Of a stretch of DNA of 64,000 bases, positions 17,628-24,185 are shown one piece after another; position 1 is the stretch's first letter; every line of letters starts with the position of its first letter. A program made the position numbers and the translations under genes. Location of the stretch: positions 52,527 to 116,526 of the forward strand of contig UQCC01000007.1 in the NCBI GenBank assembly GCA_900539325.1. Reading direction: 5' to 3'. The notes below the pieces were generated by a model. That model saw only the letters and a list, made by a program, of their open reading frames with translations. It had not been told where the DNA came from and made no database searches. The DNA comes from an uncultured Eubacterium sp. (lineage in GTDB: Bacteria; Bacillota; Clostridia; Oscillospirales; Acutalibacteraceae).

Positions 17628-19364
17628 TCAGCAAACATCAAATATGCCCGGCATGGTATCGTCACGCATTGTATCAGGCTGGTCACGGTTGATTGCACAA
17701 ATGACGCCTTTCATACAAGCGTAGCCGATATTATGGCTTACGCCAATGCCGAAAATTGTTTTACCCTGCGGTGTTTTAAGCTGAATATAGCTGATAGCCT
17801 TTGAATCCGAGCCGACTGCGATTGCGTGCTCGTCATAATCAATAAACTCATACTCACGAAGCGGAGTTTTGTTCATAGCGTCACAGAACGCACCTACCGG
17901 ACCGTTGCCGAAGCCCTCAATTTGAACAGGTGCTTCATCTTTATATTTAAGAGTACCGGTGAAATGAACGGTTGTAAGAGTATCTTCCTCGTTCTTCTCC
18001 TCGGTGATTTTATAATTAGCAAGTCTGTAAGGACCGTTGACATTTCTGTATTCCTTTTGGAAGAGGTCGAATACCTCGTCAGCGGTAAGTTCCTTGCCCT
18101 TTTCATCGCAAGCCTTTTGAACCACTGCGCCAAACTCAGGGTGCATTGCTTTTGGCATCTTGATGCCGTAATTTGTGGAAAGGATAAACGCTGTTCCGCC
18201 CTTACCCGACTGTGAATTGATACGAATAATCGGCTCGTACTCTCTGCCCACATCGGCAGGGTCGATTGGAAGATAAGGAACTTCCCACATATCGGTTCCG
18301 CTTTCTTCCATATAGATTTTGCCTTTATTGATAGCGTCTTGGTGAGAGCCTGAGAACGCCGTGAACACAAGCTCGCCGGCATAAGGATGACGAGGCGGCA
18401 CGGTCATTTTTGTGCAACGCTCGTAAACTTCCTTAACGCTGTTAATATCGTGGAAATCAAGTTTAGGGTCTACGCCCTGAGTCCACATATTGAGTGCAAG
18501 AGTAACAATGTCAACATTGCCCGTTCTTTCGCCGTTGCCGAAAAGTGTGCCCTCGATTCTGTCTGCACCTGCAAGCAAGCCGAGTTCTGCTGCGGCAACG
18601 CCCGTGCCTCGGTCATTATGAGGATGAAGCGAAATAATTGCGGCATCTCTGTTTGGCAAATGACGGCAGAAATATTCGATTTGGTCAGCGTAGCCGTTTG
18701 GCGTTGAGCCTTCAACGGTTGACGGCAAGTTGAGAATAATCGGATTTTCCTTGGTAATATGGAGTTCTTCCATAACACGCTTGCAAATCTCAACCGCATT
18801 GTCCATCTCTGTGCCCGTAAACGATTCAGGCGAATACTCAAAGCGAATATTTGTGTCGGGATTTTTCTTTTTTTCTTCTTCGGTAAGCTCGTAAATAAGC
18901 TGTGCGCCCTTGACAGCAATATCAATTACGCCGTCCATATCGGTTTTGAAAACAACTTTTCTCTGCAAGGTTGAAGTTGAATTGTAAAAATGCACGATAA
19001 CATTCTTTGCACCGTGGATAGCCTCAAAAGTCTTTTTGATAAGGTGAGGTCTTGCCTGAACAAGCACCTGAATTGTTACATCGTCGGGAATGTAGCCGCC
19101 GTCGATAAGTGTGCGTAAAATTTCGTACTCGGTTTCGCTCGCTGACGGAAAACCTACTTCGATTTCCTTGATTCCGACATCAAGAATCGTCTTGAAAAAT
19201 TCAAGCTTTTCTTCCAAATTCATCGGGTCAACAAGTGCCTGATTGCCGTCACGCATATCAACGGAACACCAAATCGGCGCCTTGGTGATTTGCTTGTTCG
19301 GCCAAGTTCTGTCCGGAATGTCTATCGGTTTGAATCCGAAATACTTTTCATAACCTTTTTTCAT
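17628..19364 (-). CDS. leuA: 2-isopropylmalate synthase (long LeuA2-type)
   Basis: 578 residues. SVDMRDGNQAL near residue 34 starts the HMGL-like TIM barrel; HPHNDRGTG near 245 and LFGNGERTGNVD near 275 are LeuA signatures. The C-terminal ~150 residues (from ~430) match the LeuA allosteric leucine-binding dimer domain. It condenses acetyl-CoA with 2-oxoisovalerate, the committed step of leucine synthesis. Preceded by a T-box leader with terminator, so transcription should respond to tRNA charging. Start ATG has SD AAGGAG. Confidence 0.95.
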   Translation of the reverse strand: MKKGYEKYFGFKPIDIPDRTWPNKQITKAPIWCSVDMRDGNQALVDPMNLEEKLEFFKTILDVGIKEIEVGFPSASETEYEILRTLIDGGYIPDDVTIQVLVQARPHLIKKTFEAIHGAKNVIVHFYNSTSTLQRKVVFKTDMDGVIDIAVKGAQLIYELTEEEKKKNPDTNIRFEYSPESFTGTEMDNAVEICKRVMEELHITKENPIILNLPSTVEGSTPNGYADQIEYFCRHLPNRDAAIISLHPHNDRGTGVAAAELGLLAGADRIEGTLFGNGERTGNVDIVTLALNMWTQGVDPKLDFHDINSVKEVYERCTKMTVPPRHPYAGELVFTAFSGSHQDAINKGKIYMEESGTDMWEVPYLPIDPADVGREYEPIIRINSQSGKGGTAFILSTNYGIKMPKAMHPEFGAVVQKACDEKGKELTADEVFDLFQKEYRNVNGPYRLANYKITEEKNEEDTLTTVHFTGTLKYKDEAPVQIEGFGNGPVGAFCDAMNKTPLREYEFIDYDEHAIAVGSDSKAISYIQLKTPQGKTIFGIGVSHNIGYACMKGVICAINRDQPDTMRDDTMPGIFDVC

Positions 19365-19400
19365 AGTAAAAATCTCCTTCCGTTAGGTGCAAAGGGATAT

Positions 19401-19665
19401 AAAAAATCCCCTACACTCATAAAGTATAGGGGCGTAAAATACGCGGTACCACCCTATTTCAGCAGAGGTTAAACTGCCCTTTAGCATCTATCAATGCCTC
19501 AGCCTGTAACGCAGCCACACGGACAACCCTATTGATTTCTGTTCAGGTCGTCGACTCCACAGAGAGCTATACATTATCCGCCATCCACCGATTCACACCA
19601 ACCATCGGCTCTCTGAAGCAAGCAAACAATCTTTTTCTGTTTCTTCATCTTTAAGGGTACTGTTT
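19401..19665 (-). promoter_or_regulatory. T-box riboswitch leader of leuA-leuB
   Basis: On the minus strand the T-box core AGGGTGGTACCGCG is at 19455-19442, followed by an intrinsic terminator (10-bp stem 19408-19432, then ATTTTTT). Upstream, a stem I-like element is closed by CAGAGAGC pairing with GCTCTCTG and encloses GGTTGGTGTGA, a GGUGNGA-type apical loop. The promoter lies just upstream at 19709-19682. I could not fix the specifier: a leucine CUC is present in the closing segment but its placement is ambiguous. The gene context (leuA) predicts tRNA-Leu. Confidence 0.92.
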
Positions 19666-19681
19666 AATTTTCAGTAAATTC

Positions 19682-19709
19682 ATTATACCAAAAAACAGGG
19701 ATTTGTCAA
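19682..19709 (-). promoter_or_regulatory. Promoter of the leuA T-box transcript
   Basis: TTGACA (19709-19704) and TATAAT (19687-19682), 16 bases apart, both matching consensus. Confidence 0.85.
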
Positions 19710-19743
19710 GATTTTTTGAAATAAAATTTAAACAAAACAAATC

Positions 19744-19771
19744 AGCCTCCCCTTATAAATAAGAGGAGGCT
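19744..19771 (-). terminator. Terminator-like hairpin after the phosphoribosyltransferase-like gene
   Basis: AGCCTCC pairs with GGAGGCT, extended inward by a CTTAT/ATAAG-type stem; on the minus strand it is followed by a T-rich stretch (GATTTGTTTTG). The core resembles the TTATAAATAAG element at about 25797-25808. Confidence 0.6.
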
Positions 19772-19798
19772 CTGTAGGTTGGCAAAAAACCATGTTAT

Positions 19799-20440
19799 TT
19801 AAATTTTTGAATATCCGTAGCCGTTGCTGATTGCATCAACCGGAATGCCCTTTTGGCAAAGCGGGCAATCGTGTGACGGATAAGAAATATAGCCCGGCAA
19901 ATCCTTTTCGCTAAACAAAGTGTTTACAGGAATATTTGCGATACGGCTTTGCATGGAAAATGCGGCTGAAATGCCTGCAACCTTGCCGCCGTAATATGTA
20001 ACGCTTTCGATAGCACGCTCAATAGTTCTGCCCGATGTGATACAGGAAATGAGGAGCAAAACATTTTTGCCGTAAATCATTCTGCGAAGATTATCTCTGA
20101 AAATCAAGTTGCCTGCGGCATCGTATTCACTGCCGACAACATACACGGTTTGTTCCGGATTAGGTGCCATCATAGACGGTCTTGCAAGCTCTCTTGCCAA
20201 ATATGCGCCGAGTGCCTGTGTTTCGTACAAACAAAGCACGGTATCAACCTGAATGTCATTTGTGTTGTAATATTCTGCCATAAGTTTGGCCGCATCAACA
20301 GAAACATTGAGATTATGTTTAATATCGGAGGTGCCGACATAATAATTGATGTGGTTATTTGCGGAGATAAAGTGCCCCGGCATAGCGTGAATAAACACAT
20401 TTTCGTTTTTCGGATTGGTTATAGTATAGACTTTGTTCAT
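19799..20440 (-). CDS. Type I phosphoribosyltransferase-like protein (orotate PRT-related)
   Basis: 213 residues. The central part resembles a type I PRTase: VDTVLCLYETQALGAYLA near residue 65, and LLLISCITSGRTIERAIESV near 128 takes the place of the PRPP-binding loop, but the usual acidic pair just before it is replaced by Ser-Cys, which may weaken PRPP binding. The C-terminus has CPLCQKGIPVDA, a short cysteine motif found in PyrE-like paralogues. No pyrimidine genes are adjacent. Substrate unknown; an orphan PyrE-like protein is the best description. Confidence 0.7.
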   Translation of the reverse strand: MNKVYTITNPKNENVFIHAMPGHFISANNHINYYVGTSDIKHNLNVSVDAAKLMAEYYNTNDIQVDTVLCLYETQALGAYLARELARPSMMAPNPEQTVYVVGSEYDAAGNLIFRDNLRRMIYGKNVLLLISCITSGRTIERAIESVTYYGGKVAGISAAFSMQSRIANIPVNTLFSEKDLPGYISYPSHDCPLCQKGIPVDAISNGYGYSKI

Positions 20441-20531
20441 AAAAACATCCCCTTTTTATTTCATTTTACACTAAAATAATGTGTATTGCAAGTAGAAATT
20501 TAGAATTATTATACAAAAATATATAAGAGTC

Positions 20532-20598
20532 GTAGGGGAGGATACCATCCTCCCGTGAATATGCGAATTCGTATCGGGCGGATAATATCCGCCCCTAC
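20532..20598. repeat. Dispersed palindromic repeat, variant copy
   Basis: GTAGGGGAGGATACCATCC at the left and GGGCGGATAATATCCGCCCC at the right form two palindromic arms bounded by GTAGGGG and CCCCTAC. The right arm is the left arm of copies 1-3 inverted, so this is a rearranged family member. It lies downstream of cassette B. Confidence 0.78.
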
Positions 20599-20620
20599 GG
20601 GGCAATCAAAAAAAATAGGT

Positions 20621-20650
20621 AAACAAAAAGCACCCGCAGAAGCGGGTGCC
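20621..20650 (-). terminator. Terminator of cassette B
   Basis: Perfect 8-bp stem GCACCCGC/GCGGGTGC with AGAA-type tetraloop at 20630-20649; on the minus strand it is followed by TTTTTGTTT. It begins 8 bases after the small-peptide stop codon. Confidence 0.88.
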
Positions 20651-20657
20651 GTTTTTG

Positions 20658-20831
20658 TTAAAGCGGGATGTCATCATTCTGACCGGTTGCAGATTGTGTT
20701 GTAAAGCCAAACAAATTACCAAGGTTATTGTTTGTTACATTGCCACTGTATCCGCCTGTGTTCGAGGTTGTGATAACATCGTCATTCATAAATTTAACCA
20801 CATTAATTTGAGGTGTATCAAATTTTTTCAC
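20658..20831 (-). CDS. TTS-motif small peptide (cassette B, downstream copy)
   Basis: 57 residues starting at GTG 20831, with SD AAGGGGG at good spacing. It lies 18 bases after the stop of large protein B and ends at a strong terminator. The first 23 residues align without gaps to the cassette A peptide (identical MKKF, P7, K13-F14-M-N, D18 and ITTS). The tail is longer and rich in Asn, Gly and Thr, ending in acidic residues. No signal peptide. Unknown function. Confidence 0.75.
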   Translation of the reverse strand: MKKFDTPQINVVKFMNDDVITTSNTGGYSGNVTNNNLGNLFGFTTQSATGQNDDIPL

Positions 20832-20849
20832 AATTATTACCCCCTTAAA

Positions 20850-23651
20850 TTAAAGTGCTTGATTAACTGTTTCTGAGTAAATTGTAGTTGTTTTGCCGTT
20901 CAAAGTATATGTTACATATGCACGACCGTCAACTGCAGTGATTGAAGTTGCAGTAATAGGAGCATTCAAGCTGATTGAGTATTCATTTCTTTCAGACTTT
21001 GATTCAGCCTTAACTCTTGCTGTCTTGCCGTTGAGAGTAACTTCAAGACCGTATTCAACAACCGTTGCACCTTCAGGAAGGTAGAACTTACAGTTGTAAA
21101 CAGCAGACTTTGTAGTTTCTGTTCTCTTGTTGAATGAACCTGTGATACCGATTGAAGCCTTATCTTCTCCGGTGTATTCGCCAACATAGATGTTATCTGT
21201 CTTTGGTGCATAGAAATCTATGCCGTTAAGAATTGTAAGGAGCTTTGTATGCTCTGCGTCGGAATAAAGTGCATACTTCTTTGTAGTATCTGCACCGGTG
21301 AGATATACATAGCTGTCGTAGCTGTATTTCTTTACGCCGCCTTCAAAGCCGTCATAGTGAACGCCGCACAATTTGTCTTCTGCCTGTGTGGTTTCGTAAA
21401 CAGCCTTTACGCTGATGTCACTGCCTGTACCTGTTACGGTTTCCTTATCCCACTTGCCTTTGTTGTAGAAAGGAATTTCAGGAACACCTACTGTATTTGT
21501 TTCAAGAGGTGTGCCCTTTGCAACATACCTAACTGCAACAACAACATTGTTCTTGCCGTAGAAAGTTACCTTTGAAGAATCCTCTGTTTGTTCTTCATTT
21601 GTTTGGTATGCCTTGATAACAACATCCTTTGTAACAACGATTGATACTGTCTTGTCATAGGTGTTGAGTCTTGTAGTTGTTGCACCGTTATCGGTTGAAA
21701 CAGTCCACTTTTCAACATTCTTGTCGGACACAGCATCATAAGTTTCGCCGTAAGAAACTGTCTTTGTTTCATGAGTTGCTTCATTACCATCGTTATCATA
21801 TACAAAAGTAACGGTTACAGACTTTTTACGAAGAACTGTTTGAGCAGACAAAAGCATTGCGGTTGCTTTGTCAACATCTTCTTGAGTTGTGGCTCTATTT
21901 CTGAGAGCAATTGCCTCATTGGCAAGTGCTTTGTATTCATCCATAGAGTCATTTGTATATTTTGAAATATCATTTATTGTTATTGTTACATGTTCTTTTG
22001 CAGCATCATTCCAAGCATCCAAGTCAAGAAAAACATTGCCGCATTCTGTACATTTGTTGTCAACAACATTACAAGCTTCGGACTTTTCTGTTGCTTGTTC
22101 TGTAAAGGTGTAATTTGTAGCTGTTGCAGGCCAAGTGTACTCAGTCCACTTATGCTGATTTTCACCTGCATAAGTCTTTTGTGTGCTTGCTGTGTTAGGT
22201 GTCTTGTTTGCCTCCAAAGCCTTCACATCATTTTCAGCTTCAACAGTTGTTTGTGAACCGTCAGCTTTAATGAATGTGTATGTGTACTTCTTTACTTCAA
22301 GATTATTGTATGCAGTTGTTAATGCTGAGCCTAAATTAGTTGCAGTATTTTGTACTGTTCCAAGAGTAACATTTTTATAATTTGACAAGAATTCTTCATC
22401 ATTCAAATATGCTGTTTTGTAAGCATTCCAAGATTCATCTGTGTATACATCAGATGTCTTAATTGAAGAATTAGCTGTATTATAAGGATTACGAGCAGCC
22501 GATTTGTCAGCAACATATACATTCCAATTCGACTTTGTAATATTTACACCCCAAACATTATTACTTCCGTTAGCAAATCTAAGTTCATATGAGCCTGTCA
22601 TAGTGCCATTTGTAATTGATGAGGCATCGCCAGTGATCTTATTTGTAAAGATTTTTGTAGAAGGAACACCTGTATCTGAATCATATGAAAATGTTGAATA
22701 AGGATCTGTTTGTGTAAAATTAGAGCCTGTCAAAGTATGAGTGTCAAGATTTACATTACCGCCACTTGCATTATCACCTGTAACAATATTAAACGGAATT
22801 GTAACCAAATCAAATGTAAATGAACTTCCGTTTTGTGCAGAGAAGCCATAGTTATCTGTTGTGCTCTTATCAAAATAATAATATCCAGTAGGAGCAGTTG
22901 TAGTTAAAATTGTAGTGCCAGTGCCAATACCGCCCGAATTTTTATATCCGGTTTGACCTGCAACCTTATCAATTGAAATATTGTTTGTTAATCTCCAATG
23001 ATTTGTATCATTTTTATTATCATATCTAACTTGTGTACCCGGCACAAAAAGTTCCTTAGCATTAGCAGAAACAGAATTTGAATCACTTGAGCCGTTGCTT
23101 GAAGTTTGTCCTAATGAGCCCTTTAAAGTTTGACTATAAGCCATAATAATTTTCAAAGGATTAGAGATTCCATAATATCTTTGAGATATGCTTGCAGCAT
23201 GTGCAGGTACAGGAATTGTATCAACATAAACCTTGTTATATGAAACATATGACTTTCCATTATAAGTAACATTTGTTTTTAATGTTACAGTAGAGTCATC
23301 ATGATTTGAGCCAAAGTTACCGGTCAAAACATTATTAGAAACTGAAAGTTGTGCATTTGAATCCTCAACACAAGAAACACTGTTAATTGTTACACCATTG
23401 GCAACTGAAACAGTTGTTTTGCAATCAGTAGCCGATTTAACATCTCCTGAAGCAATCTGTGTGCCTTTCATCATAAAATTGTAATCTGTGCTTACAGTAT
23501 TTGTACCATGTGTAAAGATTACTGAACTATACTTAATTGCACCGGTAATTTCAGGTGTTTCATCTGCTGCCAAAGCAGCAAACGGCATTGATGAAACAGC
23601 CATTACGCCGGCGATTAAACCTGCGATTGTTTTTTTAATAAATTTTTTCAT
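20850..23651 (-). CDS. Large secreted protein B (paralogue of the 13029-16274 protein)
   Basis: 933 residues. Signal peptide ends near residue 28 (PFAALA). Residues ~30-330 look like a beta-rich extracellular domain, unlike protein A in detail. A short Cys motif (CNVVDNKCTECGN) lies near 530. Residues ~544-933 are the shared module: FIVAR-like helices ending AQTVLRKKSVTVTF, then KWTVSTDNGATTTRL, KYSYDS, IDFYAPKT and YNCKFYLP. No cell-wall sorting motif. ATG at 23651 is chosen because GGAGG sits 6 bases upstream; an earlier in-frame ATG directly abuts the SD. Peptide genes lie both up- and downstream in the same orientation. Confidence 0.82.
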   Translation of the reverse strand: MKKFIKKTIAGLIAGVMAVSSMPFAALAADETPEITGAIKYSSVIFTHGTNTVSTDYNFMMKGTQIASGDVKSATDCKTTVSVANGVTINSVSCVEDSNAQLSVSNNVLTGNFGSNHDDSTVTLKTNVTYNGKSYVSYNKVYVDTIPVPAHAASISQRYYGISNPLKIIMAYSQTLKGSLGQTSSNGSSDSNSVSANAKELFVPGTQVRYDNKNDTNHWRLTNNISIDKVAGQTGYKNSGGIGTGTTILTTTAPTGYYYFDKSTTDNYGFSAQNGSSFTFDLVTIPFNIVTGDNASGGNVNLDTHTLTGSNFTQTDPYSTFSYDSDTGVPSTKIFTNKITGDASSITNGTMTGSYELRFANGSNNVWGVNITKSNWNVYVADKSAARNPYNTANSSIKTSDVYTDESWNAYKTAYLNDEEFLSNYKNVTLGTVQNTATNLGSALTTAYNNLEVKKYTYTFIKADGSQTTVEAENDVKALEANKTPNTASTQKTYAGENQHKWTEYTWPATATNYTFTEQATEKSEACNVVDNKCTECGNVFLDLDAWNDAAKEHVTITINDISKYTNDSMDEYKALANEAIALRNRATTQEDVDKATAMLLSAQTVLRKKSVTVTFVYDNDGNEATHETKTVSYGETYDAVSDKNVEKWTVSTDNGATTTRLNTYDKTVSIVVTKDVVIKAYQTNEEQTEDSSKVTFYGKNNVVVAVRYVAKGTPLETNTVGVPEIPFYNKGKWDKETVTGTGSDISVKAVYETTQAEDKLCGVHYDGFEGGVKKYSYDSYVYLTGADTTKKYALYSDAEHTKLLTILNGIDFYAPKTDNIYVGEYTGEDKASIGITGSFNKRTETTKSAVYNCKFYLPEGATVVEYGLEVTLNGKTARVKAESKSERNEYSISLNAPITATSITAVDGRAYVTYTLNGKTTTIYSETVNQAL

Positions 23652-23744
23652 AATCATCCTCCATTTTAAATTTACGGTGGAACCGCATAAAATATGAAAA
23701 ATAATAAATTTAATTACATAATAATACCTTAGAGATTACTAATC

Positions 23745-23864
23745 TCAAAGATTTGTATCTGTTTTGTTGCCGTCATAACCCGGACCGATATTAATATCGG
23801 AAGTTGTAACGACATCGCACAAATTAAATTTTAAAATTTCTGCATTAGGTTTGATATACTTCAA
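23745..23864 (-). CDS. TTS-motif small peptide (cassette B, leader-proximal copy)
   Basis: 39 residues starting at TTG 23864, with SD GGGGGGA five bases upstream. It is the first gene after the cassette B promoter, about 93 bases before large protein B. It keeps the conserved pattern P6, K12-F13, D17 and V-T-T-S, one residue shorter than the other two peptides. It also has a Cys at 16. The tail is short and Gly/Asp/Asn-rich. Start codon weak, so confidence is lower, but position and motif agree. Confidence 0.65.
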   Translation of the reverse strand: MKYIKPNAEILKFNLCDVVTTSDINIGPGYDGNKTDTNL

Positions 23865-23902
23865 AAATATCCCCCCAATTAAAAAAATTAAAAGTCCTCA
23901 AT

Positions 23903-23971
23903 ATTCTGCCGACACATCTGACCGTTAGGCAAAAACCCATGTGTACATCAATTAATATAGCAACGCAGAAT
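23903..23971 (-). promoter_or_regulatory. Structured 5' leader of cassette B
   Basis: Between promoter and first peptide the minus-strand RNA can form a nested hairpin: outer arms ATTCTGC (23971-23965) and GCAGAAT (23909-23903), inner arms ACACAT and ATGTGT (23944-23939 and 23917-23912), loop GGGTTTTTGCCTAACGGTC. Cassette A keeps only a short related leader. Possibly regulatory or stabilising. Confidence 0.5.
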
Positions 23972-23983
23972 TTTACTTAATAA

Positions 23984-24012
23984 ATTTTACCATAAAAAGG
24001 TAAACAATTCAA
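23984..24012 (-). promoter_or_regulatory. Cassette B promoter with internal palindrome
   Basis: TTGAAT (24012-24007), 17 bases, TAAAAT (23989-23984). The palindrome TTTACC-N7-GGTAAA is at 23986-24004, in exactly the same place as in cassette A. Upstream ~100 bases are also similar to cassette A, up to and including the repeat at 24110. Confidence 0.75.
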
Positions 24013-24109
24013 GCCTTTTCTGTTGGAATAATAGATAAATTATAACAAAATTATAAATAAATTTTTAGATATAATAACAAAAGGTTAATAAACGACAAAC
24101 AAATGTACC

Positions 24110-24172
24110 GTAGGGGCGGATATTATCCGCCCGAGGGAACAAAAAAAAGAGGCGACCAAAGGTCGCCCCTAC
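24110..24172. repeat. Dispersed palindromic repeat, copy 3 (terminator for gpmI)
   Basis: 63 bases with terminal inverted repeats GTAGGGGCG/CGCCCCTAC. It begins 14 bases beyond the gpmI stop and on the minus strand gives a GGGGCGACC-TTT-GGTCGCC hairpin followed by eight T's broken only by C, a good terminator for the glycolytic operon. Confidence 0.88.
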
Positions 24173-24185
24173 GAAATTTTAAAAA

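Noticed and set aside
12860..24000. Classical bacteriocin or lanthipeptide cluster around the small peptides
   Set aside because: No LanM/LanB, radical SAM, YcaO, or dedicated ABC exporter is present, and the CPBP protease gene upstream is on the opposite strand in the galU-tadA run.
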